This document shows positions 1-7,982 of a stretch of 64,000 bases of DNA, piece by piece (the stretch's first letter is position 1; each line of letters opens with the position of its first letter). The notes beneath the pieces were generated by a model. It searched no databases. It was given only the letters and a program-made list of their open reading frames with translations, and was not told the origin of the DNA. The position numbers and the translations under genes were made by a program. Source of the DNA: Terrabacter sp. MAHUQ-38 (GTDB taxonomy: Bacteria > Actinomycetota > Actinomycetes > Actinomycetales > Dermatophilaceae); NCBI RefSeq assembly GCF_014518425.1, contig NZ_JACVCU010000001.1, forward strand, positions 1,240,001-1,304,000, given 5' to 3'.

Positions 1-1345
1 CGACGGCGTCGAGGGCGTTGTCGATGAGGTTGCCGACGATCGTCACGACGTCTCGAGTCGGGGCGACATCGCGCGGCCAGTGCGCGCCGGGCTCGATCTC
101 GAAGGCGATGCCGCGCTCGTGCGCCTCCGCGGCCTTGCCGAGAAGCAGGGCCGTGAGCACGGGCTCGTCGACGGCACCGACGACCCGGTCGGTGAGCACC
201 TGGGACACCTGCAGCTCCTCCGTGGCGAAGGCGAGTGCCCGGTCGGTGTGCCCCAGCTCGATGAGGCTGACGATGGTGTGCAGGCGGTTGGCCGACTCGT
301 GAGCCTGCGACCGGAGGGCGTCGGTGAGGCCCCGGGCGGAGTCGAGCTCGCCGGTGAGCGCCTCGAGGTCGGTGCGGTCACGCAGGGTCGCGACGTGGCC
401 GAGCAGCCGCCCGCGCCACGTCGCCGGGCCCCGGTTGAGCACGAGCACCCGTGCCGATGTGACGTGCAGCTCGTCCTCGTGGGGCAGGTCGTCGGTGAGG
501 GCGGCGACGAGTGGCTCGGCGAGCCCGAGATCGGCGACGGGCCGGCCGATGGCGTCCGCGGGCAGGTCGAGCAGCCGCACGGCCTCGTCGTTGGCCAGCC
601 GCAGCGTGCCGTCGAGGTCGGTGATGACGAGCCCTTCGCTCACGGCGTGGAGCACTGCGTCGTAGTACTCGTACATCTCACGCAGCTGGGGCTCGCCGAG
701 ACCGTGGGTCTGGCGCCGGATGCGGCGGGCGACCAAGGCGGTGCCGAGGCCGGACAGCGCTGCGGCGGCCAGGCCGGCCAGGAGCAGGACGGGAAGCTGC
801 GTGCGGACCCGCTCGCCGACGGCGGACGTGCGGATGCCGACGGAGACGAGCGCGACGATGCGGCCGCCGTCGCGCACGGGCACGACGACGCGTGACGACG
901 GGCCGAGCGTCCCCGTGTAGTCCTCGGCGACGACGCCGCCGGCGAGAGCCGCCTCCGTGTGCCCCAGGAACTTCCCGCCGATCTGCGCCGGGTCGGGGTG
1001 CGTGTAGCGGATGGCGTCGCGGCTCATGATGACGACGAAGTCGGTGCCGGACTCGACGCGCACCCGCTCGGCGTAGGGCTGCAGGGTGGCCGACGGGTCC
1101 GGCTGCTGGACCGCCTCGACGACGCTGGGCGTGGCGGCGACGGTCTCGGCGACGGCGAGTGCCCGCGCGCTCGCCTCCTGGTCGCCGGCCCGCTTCGCCT
1201 GCGCGAAGGCGCCGGCGAGGCCCGCCCCGACGACGAGGATCGCGATGAGCACCTGCAACGCGAAGGTCTGGGCGGCCACGCTCCACCGCCCCGGCGCCCC
1301 CAGGGCCCTGCCGAGGCGCGACTCATGTGTGGTCACGGGCGTCAC
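1..1345 (-). CDS. CitA/DcuS-type sensor histidine kinase (3' end cut by window edge)
   Basis: Membrane sensor kinase of the citrate/C4-dicarboxylate (CitA/DcuS) family. Reading leftward from a GTG at 1345 (alternative GTG at 1336) gives a first membrane helix (about residues 22-45), an extracellular sensor domain with the family-typical stretch FVVIMSRDAIRYTHPDP and YTGTLG, a second helix (LLLAGLAAAALSGLG), a cytoplasmic PAS-like domain, and the H-box region QAHESANRLHTIVSLIELG with the phospho-acceptor His. The frame stays open to position 1, where the N-box of the ATPase domain (NLIDNALDAV) begins, so the C-terminus and probably the partner response regulator lie outside. It is divergent from the dicarboxylate symporter at 1497, which such kinases usually control. 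Family assignment is firm; the ligand is inferred. Confidence 0.88.
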   Translation of the reverse strand, partial: MTPVTTHESRLGRALGAPGRWSVAAQTFALQVLIAILVVGAGLAGAFAQAKRAGDQEASARALAVAETVAATPSVVEAVQQPDPSATLQPYAERVRVESGTDFVVIMSRDAIRYTHPDPAQIGGKFLGHTEAALAGGVVAEDYTGTLGPSSRVVVPVRDGGRIVALVSVGIRTSAVGERVRTQLPVLLLAGLAAAALSGLGTALVARRIRRQTHGLGEPQLREMYEYYDAVLHAVSEGLVITDLDGTLRLANDEAVRLLDLPADAIGRPVADLGLAEPLVAALTDDLPHEDELHVTSARVLVLNRGPATWRGRLLGHVATLRDRTDLEALTGELDSARGLTDALRSQAHESANRLHTIVSLIELGHTDRALAFATEELQVSQVLTDRVVGAVDEPVLTALLLGKAAEAHERGIAFEIEPGAHWPRDVAPTRDVVTIVGNLIDNALDAV

Positions 1346-1411
1346 GGGCCCACCGGGAGTGCGCGCGAGCAGCCGGTGCCACGGCCACGCGAGAACTCAA
1401 TGAACACAATC

Positions 1412-1425
1412 GTGACCCTAGTCAC
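1412..1425. promoter_or_regulatory. Short dyad in the divergent kinase/symporter promoter region
   Basis: GTGAC-CCTA-GTCAC is a 5-bp inverted repeat with a 4-bp spacer, in the 151-bp gap between the sensor kinase and symporter starts, about 70 bp from each. It sits beside an unusually A-rich stretch (1397-1410). It could be the operator for the response regulator paired with the kinase. The arms are short, so chance is possible. Confidence 0.3.
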
Positions 1426-1496
1426 TGAGCGGGCCACTCTCGTAGACATTCACCGGCCCGCGCCCCGAGGTGCGGACCCAGCCAACGGAGGTCACC

Positions 1497-2882
1497 GTGA
1501 GTTACACCGCCGACAGCGCCGTCGACGCCCAGCCAGGGCCGACTCCGAAGCGCGACCGCACCCATCTTCTCTACGTCGCCGTCATCGTCGCGATGGTGGC
1601 CGGCATCCTCGTCGGTTGGGTCTTCCCCGACGTGGGCAAGTCGCTGAAGCCGCTCGGCACCGGCTTCGTCAACCTCATCAAGATGATGATCACGCCCATC
1701 ATCTTCTGCACGATCGTCCTCGGCATCGGCTCCGTGCGAAAGGCCGCCCAGGTCGGCAAGGTCGGAGGCCTCGCCCTCGGCTACTTCGTCACGATGTCGA
1801 CCGTGGCGCTCGGCATCGGCCTCGTCGTGGGCAACATCATCCACCCGGGCGCAGGACTCAACCTCACTGACGACCTGGCCAAGGCCGGCCAGGGCGCGGT
1901 CTCTGCCGAGGCAGAGGGCCCCGTCGACTTCCTCCTCGGGCTCATCCCCGACACGCTCGTCTCGGCACTCACGTCCGGATCGGTGCTGCAGGCGCTGCTG
2001 ATCGCCCTGCTCGTCGGCTTCGCGCTCCAGAAGATGGGCAAGGCAGGCGAGCCGATCCTCGGCGGCATCAAGCACCTCGAGCGCCTGGTCTTCCGCCTCA
2101 TGGCGATGATCATGTGGGCCGCGCCGATCGGTGCCTTCGGTGCCATGGCCGCGCTCGTCGGCGCCACGGGCATCGGCTCGCTCAAGAGCCTGGGCCTGCT
2201 CATGCTCGCCTTCTACATCACCTGCGCGATCTTCGTGTTCGCGTTCCTCGGCAGCATCCTCAAGATCGTCACCGGCATGAACGTCCTCTCGCTGTTCAGG
2301 TACCTCGGCCGCGAGTTCCTCCTCATCCTGTCGACGTCGTCGTCGGAGTCGGCCCTGCCGCGCCTCATCGCCAAGATGGAGCACCTCGGCATCTCCCGGC
2401 CGGTCGTCGGCATCACCGTGCCGACGGGCTACTCCTTCAACCTGGACGGCACGGCCATCTACCTGACGATGGCGAGCCTCTTCATCGCCGAGGCGATGGA
2501 CAAGCCGTTCAGCATCGGCCAGCAGATCGGCCTGCTCGTGTTCATGATCATCGCGAGCAAGGGTGCCGCGGGCGTCAGCGGTGCCGGTCTCGCGACCCTC
2601 GCAGGCGGCCTCCAGTCGCACCGTCCCGACCTCGTGCCGGGCGTCGGCTTCATCGTCGGCATCGACCGCCTCATGAGCGAGGCGCGGGCGCTGACGAACT
2701 TCGCCGGCAACGCCATCGCGACCGTCCTCATCGGGACGTGGGTCGGTGAGATCGACCGCGACAAGGCCGGTCGCGTGCTCGCCGGGCACGATCCGTTCGA
2801 CGAGGCGTCGATGATCGACGAGGGCGACGACCACGCACCCGGCGCCCCCGGGCACGAACCCGAGCTGGTCGGGGCCCGCTGA
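1497..2882 (+). CDS. Dicarboxylate/amino acid:cation symporter (DAACS, DctA/GltP type)
   Basis: Na+ or H+ coupled uptake of C4-dicarboxylates or acidic amino acids at the cytoplasmic membrane. The 461-residue protein has the hallmark sites of the family: the serine-rich first re-entrant loop (LSTSSSESALPRL), the substrate/cation motif NLDGTAIYLTMASLF in TM7, and the second re-entrant loop SKGAAGVSGAGLATLAGG. I chose GTG 1497 because GGAGG at 1486-1490 sits 6 nt upstream; an in-frame ATG at 1470 has no ribosome site. The short charged C-terminal tail is typical. The divergent CitA/DcuS-type kinase argues for a C4-dicarboxylate (for example malate or succinate) rather than glutamate, but this is inference. 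Confidence 0.93.
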   Translation: MSYTADSAVDAQPGPTPKRDRTHLLYVAVIVAMVAGILVGWVFPDVGKSLKPLGTGFVNLIKMMITPIIFCTIVLGIGSVRKAAQVGKVGGLALGYFVTMSTVALGIGLVVGNIIHPGAGLNLTDDLAKAGQGAVSAEAEGPVDFLLGLIPDTLVSALTSGSVLQALLIALLVGFALQKMGKAGEPILGGIKHLERLVFRLMAMIMWAAPIGAFGAMAALVGATGIGSLKSLGLLMLAFYITCAIFVFAFLGSILKIVTGMNVLSLFRYLGREFLLILSTSSSESALPRLIAKMEHLGISRPVVGITVPTGYSFNLDGTAIYLTMASLFIAEAMDKPFSIGQQIGLLVFMIIASKGAAGVSGAGLATLAGGLQSHRPDLVPGVGFIVGIDRLMSEARALTNFAGNAIATVLIGTWVGEIDRDKAGRVLAGHDPFDEASMIDEGDDHAPGAPGHEPELVGAR

Positions 2883-2910
2883 CTCCGATCGCTCCCAGCA
2901 GTCCTGACTC

Positions 2911-2943
2911 GAGGCGGCACCGGCACACGGCCGGTGCCGCCTC
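2911..2943 (+). terminator. Intrinsic-type terminator after the symporter
   Basis: A perfect 14-bp inverted repeat (2911-2924 with 2930-2943, starting GAGGCGGCACCGGC) around a 5-nt loop ACACG, 28 bp after the symporter stop. There is no T-tract, as is usual for actinobacterial terminators. Confidence 0.8.
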
Positions 2944-3144
2944 GGCGTATGCCGTGTAGCTCGCGGGAGCCATCGTGTCCCAACTCACGACCGGTCTGGG
3001 AACGTCGCGAACAGCCTTGCGCGGCAAACTGATTGGTGGCTGCAACCACGGCGGTCCGCACTCCAGGGAGCTGCTCGTCTTGCGCTCCGGCGGTCAGGTT
3101 CGGCAAGGTTGCAGGTTCAACGAGACATCTGTGACACGCAACGT

Positions 3145-3188
3145 GAGGAGACGACGGCACCCTCGTCGGGATGCCGTCATGACGCATG
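3145..3188 (+). promoter_or_regulatory. Leader with displaced ribosome site, hairpin and 4-codon upstream ORF before BCCT gene
   Basis: The only good Shine-Dalgarno (GAGGAG, 3145-3150) lies 35 nt before the BCCT start codon at 3186, too far to act directly. Between them is a hairpin: GACGGCACCC (3153-3162), loop TCGTC, then GGG-A-TGCCGTC (3168-3178) with one bulged A. When folded, the effective distance from GAGGAG to ATG becomes about 9 nt. A second ATG at 3179 opens a 4-codon ORF (MTHD) that ends overlapping the real start. The rest of 2944-3144 shows no gene; a small hairpin GTGG-CTGCAA-CCAC lies near 3035-3052. Confidence 0.5.
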
Positions 3189-5024
3189 ACTGAGCTGACC
3201 ACGACAACACCCGACGACGCGCTGCACCCAGCGCTCGAGCCGCCACCCGTCAACCATGAGGACGCGGCCCCGTCCCGCATCGACAAGACCGTCTTCGGCG
3301 TGGCCGCCGCGGTCGCGATCGCCTTCGTGCTCTGGGGTGCCCTCGGCACCGAGAGCCTCAGCACGAGCGCCACCGCCGGCCTCGGCTTCGTCGTCCACAA
3401 CACGGGCTGGCTCTTCTCGCTCGTCGCGTCGGGCTTCGTCGTCTTCGTCATCTGGCTGGCAGCCAGCAGGTACGGCAACATCCCGCTCGGCGGTGACGGC
3501 GAGGCTCCCGAGTTCCGGACGTCGTCGTGGGTGGCGATGATGTTCTCTGCCGGCATGGGCATCGGCCTGATGTTCTACGGCGTCACCGAGCCGCTCAGCC
3601 ACCTCGTGACCCCGCCGCCCGGCACGGGCGCTGCCGGCAACCCCGAGGCCGTCCAGACCGCGATGGCCACGACGATGTTCCACTGGTCGCTGCACCCGTG
3701 GGCCATCTACGCCGTCGTCGGCCTCGCCGTCGCCTACGGCGTCTTCCGCAAGGGCCGCTCGCTGCTCATCAGCTCGGCCTTCGCCCCGCTCTTCGGCGAG
3801 AAGCGGGCCAACGGCCCGGCAGGCCGTGTCATCGACATCTTCGCGATCTTCGCGACGCTCTTCGGCTCCGCGACCTCGCTCGGCCTCGGCGCTCTCCAGA
3901 TCGGCTCCGGCCTCGAGATCGTCGGCGGCATCGGCAAGGTCGGCAACGGCGTGCTCATCGGCATCATCGTCGTGCTGACCGTTTGCTTCATCCTCTCGGC
4001 CGTCAGCGGCATCGAGAAGGGCATCCAGTGGCTCTCGAACATCAACATGGTGCTCGCGCTCGCGCTGGCCTTCTTCGTGTTCGTCGTCGGTCCGACGGTC
4101 TTCATCCTCAACCTCGTCCCGACGACCATCGGGTCCTACGTCAAGGACCTCGCGATGATGTCGGCGCGCACCGACGCGGCCGGCGGCGACGGCATGAAGG
4201 ACTGGCTGGCCGGCTGGACGATCTTCTACTGGGCCTGGTGGGTCAGCTGGACGCCGTTCGTCGGCATGTTCATCGCCCGCATCTCACGTGGTCGCACGAT
4301 CCGCCAGTTCGTCTCCGGCGTGCTCCTTGTCCCGTCGGTCGTCTCGCTCATCTGGTTCGCCATCTTCGGCGGCGCCGGCATCGCGCAGCAGCAGGGCGGT
4401 CAGGACATCGCCGGCGAGTCGTCGCCGGAGGGCTCGCTCTTCGCGATGCTCGCCAACCTCCCGTGGCCCACGGTGACCGCGGTCGTCGTCGTGGTGCTCG
4501 TCGCGATCTTCTTCGTGTCGGGCGCCGACGCCGCCTCGATCGTGATGGGCACGCTCTCCGAGAAGGGCACCCTCGAGCCGTCGAAGAAGACGGTGATCTT
4601 CTGGGGTGCCGCCACGGGTGCGGTCGCGGCGATCATGCTCCTCATCGGTGGCGAGGACGCGCTGTCCGGCTTGCAGAACGTGACGATCGTGGCGGCCCTG
4701 CCCTTCCTCGTCATCATGGTCGGGCTCGCGGTGTCGCTCGTGAAGGACCTCGCGCGCGACCCGCAGGTCGTACGGCGGCAGTATGCGGTGGCGGCCGTCG
4801 AGCATGCCGTGGTTGCCGGCGTCAGCGAGCACGGTGACGACTTCTCGCTCACGGTGCAGGAGACCGCGCCGGGCGAGGGGGTGGGCGAGCTCGTCCAGAC
4901 CGACCCGGTCGAGGCCAAGGACGTCGAGGTCGAACGCGGGCTGTCGGGAGAGGGCCACGGTTCCCGCTTCGACGACCGGGTCGACGAGCAGACCGAGAAG
5001 ATCGGCGCGTCGATGCGCCTCTGA
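3186..5024 (+). CDS. BCCT family osmoprotectant/quaternary amine transporter
   Basis: Secondary transporter of the betaine/carnitine/choline family, expected to import glycine betaine or a related compound. The 612-residue protein has about 12 membrane helices and the family signature around residues 343-372 (FYWAWWVSWTPFVG followed by ARISRGRTIRQF), where the tryptophans line the substrate site. The C-terminal part after about residue 530 is a charged cytoplasmic tail, which in BetP-type members can sense osmotic stress. The start at 3186 is the first possible one, because an in-frame TGA occurs at 3180-3182. It has no normally spaced ribosome site (see the leader). Substrate not determinable from sequence. 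Confidence 0.93.
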   Translation: MTELTTTTPDDALHPALEPPPVNHEDAAPSRIDKTVFGVAAAVAIAFVLWGALGTESLSTSATAGLGFVVHNTGWLFSLVASGFVVFVIWLAASRYGNIPLGGDGEAPEFRTSSWVAMMFSAGMGIGLMFYGVTEPLSHLVTPPPGTGAAGNPEAVQTAMATTMFHWSLHPWAIYAVVGLAVAYGVFRKGRSLLISSAFAPLFGEKRANGPAGRVIDIFAIFATLFGSATSLGLGALQIGSGLEIVGGIGKVGNGVLIGIIVVLTVCFILSAVSGIEKGIQWLSNINMVLALALAFFVFVVGPTVFILNLVPTTIGSYVKDLAMMSARTDAAGGDGMKDWLAGWTIFYWAWWVSWTPFVGMFIARISRGRTIRQFVSGVLLVPSVVSLIWFAIFGGAGIAQQQGGQDIAGESSPEGSLFAMLANLPWPTVTAVVVVVLVAIFFVSGADAASIVMGTLSEKGTLEPSKKTVIFWGAATGAVAAIMLLIGGEDALSGLQNVTIVAALPFLVIMVGLAVSLVKDLARDPQVVRRQYAVAAVEHAVVAGVSEHGDDFSLTVQETAPGEGVGELVQTDPVEAKDVEVERGLSGEGHGSRFDDRVDEQTEKIGASMRL

Positions 5025-5050
5025 CCGAGATCGCCCAGCAGCAGCTCCGT

Positions 5051-5092
5051 CGAGCGCCGCGTCATCCACCCGGTCGGATGATGCGGCGCTCG
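5051..5092. terminator. Bidirectional terminator embedded in the response regulator's last codons
   Basis: Seventeen-base arms (5051-5067 and 5076-5092) pair with a single G-T mismatch around loop ACCCGGTC. The hairpin lies between the convergent BCCT and response regulator genes. Its right arm and loop encode the last residues of the response regulator (about ERRIIRPGG). Confidence 0.75.
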
Positions 5093-5703
5093 ATGGCTGC
5101 CGCGACGGCGCCGGCGCGCGTGTCGACGCCGAGCTTGGTGTAGACGTGCGAGAGGTGCGACTTCACCGTCGCCTCCGAGACGAGCAGCTCGCGCGCCATC
5201 TCCCGGTTGCCCAGCCCACGAGAGAGCAGCTCGAGCACTTCGACCTCGCGCTCCGTGACGACCGGCCCCGGTGAGGCGGCGCGGCGCACGAGCCGGGCCG
5301 CGACCGAGGGGGCGAGCACCGTCTCGCCGCGAGCCGTCGCGCGGATGCCGGCGAAGAGCTGCTCGGGCGGCGCGTCCTTGAGCAGGTAGCCCACAGCGCC
5401 CGAGTCGAGCGCGCGGAGGATGTCCGCCTCGGTGTCGTAGGTCGTCAGGACCAGGACGTTCGGCGCGCCGGGCAGCGCACGCACCCGCGCCGTCACCTCG
5501 GCGCCACCTGGACCCTCGCCGAGGCCCAGGTCCATGAGCACGACGTCGGGCCGCTCCTGGGTGACGACCCGCACGGCGCTCGCGAGGTCGCTCGCCTCGC
5601 CGACCACCTCGATGCCGTCCTGCCCGTCGACGAGGGCCCGCAGGCCTGCCCGCACGACGGGGTGGTCGTCGACGAGGACGACGCGCACGGTGCGCTCAGC
5701 CAC
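5062..5703 (-). CDS. NarL/LuxR-family response regulator
   Basis: DNA-binding response regulator, 213 residues. The receiver domain begins VRVVLVDDHPVVRAG, with acidic pocket DD at residues 12-13, phospho-acceptor Asp58 in VVLMDLG and the conserved Lys in GYLLKDA. The C-terminal LuxR helix-turn-helix covers about residues 145-205 (LTEREVEVLELLSRG-like start, then EATVKSHLSHVYTKLGV). Start is GTG 5703, overlapping the kinase stop by 8 nt, so the pair is translationally coupled. It is the partner of the kinase just upstream; target genes are unknown. Confidence 0.92.
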   Translation of the reverse strand: MAERTVRVVLVDDHPVVRAGLRALVDGQDGIEVVGEASDLASAVRVVTQERPDVVLMDLGLGEGPGGAEVTARVRALPGAPNVLVLTTYDTEADILRALDSGAVGYLLKDAPPEQLFAGIRATARGETVLAPSVAARLVRRAASPGPVVTEREVEVLELLSRGLGNREMARELLVSEATVKSHLSHVYTKLGVDTRAGAVAAAIERRIIRPGG

Positions 5704-6883
5704 GACGGCCCCCGTCCGCGTCGAGAGGGAAGCGCACCGACACCGTCGTGCCCTCGCCCGGCCCGCTCTCGACGCCGGCACCGCCGCCCAGCTCACCCGC
5801 CCGTTGTCGTATGCCGTCCAGCCCGCGCCCGCGGTCACCGCGTGCTCCCAGCCTGGCCGGGTCGAACCCGTGGCCGTCGTCCCGCACGTCGAGGAGCACC
5901 TCGTCGGGGTGGTAGGTGAGGCTGACCACCGCCCGCGAGGCGCCGGAGTGCTCGACGACGTTGGCGAGGGCTCCGCGCGCCGAACGGACGAGGGCGCTCG
6001 CCACCGCGGGCGGCACGCCGACGGGGTCGCCGTGCACCCGCACCTCGACGTCCAGGCCATGGGCCCCGGCAGCGGCCACGCGCCGGAGCGCCGCCGGGAG
6101 CGCCTCGCCGGTGTCGTCCGACTCGAGGTCGGCGGGGGCCAGGTCTCGCACGACGCGGCGCACCTCGTCGAGACCTTCGCGCGCCGCCGCCCCGGCGGCG
6201 GCCACGTGATCGCGGGCCGCGGCCGGTCGCCGGTCCCAGTCCTGCTCGGCCGCGCCGAGGAGCAGGGTGATGCTGGACAGGCCCTGCCCGACGGAGTCGT
6301 GGATCTCGCGTGAGAGCCGAGTGCGCTCCGCGAGAGCTCCCGAACGTCGCTGCGCGGCAGCGAGATCAGCCTGAGCATCGGTGAGCTCGTCGAGCAGCGT
6401 CTGTCGCGTTCGGGCCTCGCGCTCGAGAGCGCGGTAGGACAGGACCGTGACGAGGGCGATGCCGACCGGTCCGACGAACACGGTGGGGTCGGGATCGTCC
6501 GTGATCCGGCTCCACGCCACGCTGACGACCGCGGTCATGCCGACGACGGCCGTGACGGCATACGGGAAGGGGAGGACCTGGAGCACGGCGAAGGCCACAG
6601 GCACCGCGGTCCACGCGAAGGAGGGCGCGACGAGCGTGAGCGTCACCCACAGCACGACGACGACGCCGACCCACACCGTCGGCCAGACCGTGCGGTCGGC
6701 GACGAGTCGTCGGGTCGAGTAGGCCGCGCCGAGCACGACCGCGCCGGACAGGACCAGAAGGGCCGTGACGTCGAGGTCGTGACGCAGGAGGTAGCGGACG
6801 GAGCACGTGACGAGGAGGACGAGCAGCACGCCGTCGAGCCACCGGTCGAGGCGCGCCACCGGCGCCAGGATGCCCTCCTCCAT
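5696..6883 (-). CDS. HPK7-type sensor histidine kinase
   Basis: Sensor kinase of the NarX/DesK-like HisKA_3 class, 395 residues. The first 155 residues form several membrane helices with no large extracellular domain, suggesting it senses membrane state or an intramembrane signal. A coiled coil (about 150-190) leads to the H-box LSREIHDSVGQGLSSI with His195, then a HATPase domain with the N-box ALANVVEHSGAS and G-boxes DDGHGFD and GRGLDGIRQRA. ATG 6883 is the only good start. It is operonic with the response regulator downstream. Divergent from the SMP-30-like gene at 7023. Confidence 0.9.
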   Translation of the reverse strand: MEEGILAPVARLDRWLDGVLLVLLVTCSVRYLLRHDLDVTALLVLSGAVVLGAAYSTRRLVADRTVWPTVWVGVVVVLWVTLTLVAPSFAWTAVPVAFAVLQVLPFPYAVTAVVGMTAVVSVAWSRITDDPDPTVFVGPVGIALVTVLSYRALEREARTRQTLLDELTDAQADLAAAQRRSGALAERTRLSREIHDSVGQGLSSITLLLGAAEQDWDRRPAAARDHVAAAGAAAREGLDEVRRVVRDLAPADLESDDTGEALPAALRRVAAAGAHGLDVEVRVHGDPVGVPPAVASALVRSARGALANVVEHSGASRAVVSLTYHPDEVLLDVRDDGHGFDPARLGARGDRGRGLDGIRQRAGELGGGAGVESGPGEGTTVSVRFPLDADGGRRG

Positions 6884-7022
6884 GTCCGGCAGCCTAGGGA
6901 CGAGGGGGCGTCACGGCATCATCCGATCGGCCATCGCGGCGTGGCCGGTTGCCCGACGCGGCGGGAGGCCCGACCCGGCGACAGTGGTGGGAGCACCCAC
7001 CGACACCCACCTGGAGACCACC

Positions 7023-7982
7023 ATGAAGCGCACCCTCGCCGGACTCGCCACACTCGCCGCGGCAGCCTCGCTGCCGCTCGTCGCGACCCCCACGCAGGCC
7101 GCGGCGCCCGGGCGTCCCGGCACGTACCAACTGCAGGGGGACGCCGGCGGCTCGAAGTTCGAGGGCATCGGGGCCGACCCGCGTCGCGGGCTCTTCTACG
7201 TCAGCGAGGTGACCGGTGGCGAGATCCACCGCGGCACCGCGACGGACGCCCGCACCGACCAATGGCTCGACGGTGACGGCACCGACGGTAGGTTCACGGC
7301 CCGCGGCATCACGACGGACGCCGCCGGGCGGGTCTACGTCGCCGGTGGCCCCAACGGCATCGGCACCGGTCGTCCCGACCTCTGGGTGTACTCGCCCGAG
7401 GGCGAGCTGCTGGCCGCGCTCCGGGCCCCGGGCGAGGACGTCTTCCTCAACGACGTCGCGATCGGCCCCGACGGCGCGGCGTACTTCACGAACTCCAACG
7501 CGCCGCAGGTCTACCGAGTCGCTCTCGACGCCGGCGAGTGGACCGTGGCGCGCTGGGCCGACGCGTCCGGCACGATCGAGCAGCGCGCGGGCTTCAACCT
7601 CGGCGGCATCGTCGTCAGCGGCGACGGGTCCGCCCTCGTGGTCGCACAGGGCAACGTCGGTGCGCTGTGGCGCTTCGACCTCGCCACCGCCGGGGTGACG
7701 CGCGTCGACACCGGCGACGCTGCCCTGGCCGACGCCGACGGCCTCGTGCTCCAGGGCTCGCGCCTGACGGTCGTGCGCAACTTCGCCCGGACGATCGCGA
7801 CGCTCCAGCTGACCGACGACGGCCACAGCGCCACGCTCGTGGAGCAGCAGGCCAGCGACCCGACTCGCGTGCTGACGACCGCGAAGGTGCTGCGCGGTCG
7901 CATCCTCTACGTCGACAGCAAGTTCGACGAGGCCGTCGCGGTCGGCCCGTACGAGGTCGTCACGGAGCCGCTGGCCCGATGA
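7023..7982 (+). CDS. Secreted SMP-30/gluconolactonase-like beta-propeller protein
   Basis: Exported 319-residue protein with a Sec signal peptide (KRTLAGLATLAAAASLPLV, cleavage likely after TQA near residue 27). The mature part reads as a six-bladed beta-propeller of the SMP-30/strictosidine-synthase-like class, with repeated blade motifs such as GIGADPRRGLFYVSE, GITTDAAGRVYVAGG and DVAIGPDGAAYFTNS. Such folds often bind a metal and hydrolyse lactones, but I cannot identify a complete catalytic metal site, so enzymatic activity is unproven. ATG 7023 follows a CTGGAGA ribosome site. The stop overlaps the start of the ankyrin lipoprotein gene (ATGA), suggesting joint expression. Confidence 0.75.
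   Translation: MKRTLAGLATLAAAASLPLVATPTQAAAPGRPGTYQLQGDAGGSKFEGIGADPRRGLFYVSEVTGGEIHRGTATDARTDQWLDGDGTDGRFTARGITTDAAGRVYVAGGPNGIGTGRPDLWVYSPEGELLAALRAPGEDVFLNDVAIGPDGAAYFTNSNAPQVYRVALDAGEWTVARWADASGTIEQRAGFNLGGIVVSGDGSALVVAQGNVGALWRFDLATAGVTRVDTGDAALADADGLVLQGSRLTVVRNFARTIATLQLTDDGHSATLVEQQASDPTRVLTTAKVLRGRILYVDSKFDEAVAVGPYEVVTEPLAR

Noticed and set aside
1422-2855. Long antisense ORFs, for example opposite the symporter here and opposite the CHAT-TIR gene at 26625-28706
   Set aside because: Charged, low-complexity translations rich in Arg, Asp, His and Ala, typical of shadow frames in high-G/C coding DNA; the sense frames carry clear families.
2975-3193. Small ORF of 72 codons before the BCCT gene
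   Set aside because: No ribosome site, no recognisable sequence, and it covers the leader hairpin. Only its last four codons may matter as an upstream ORF.
7538-7978. Upstream extension of the ankyrin lipoprotein frame
   Set aside because: It overlaps the SMP-30-like gene entirely and reads as arginine-rich shadow sequence; the signal peptide and lipobox only appear after ATG 7979.
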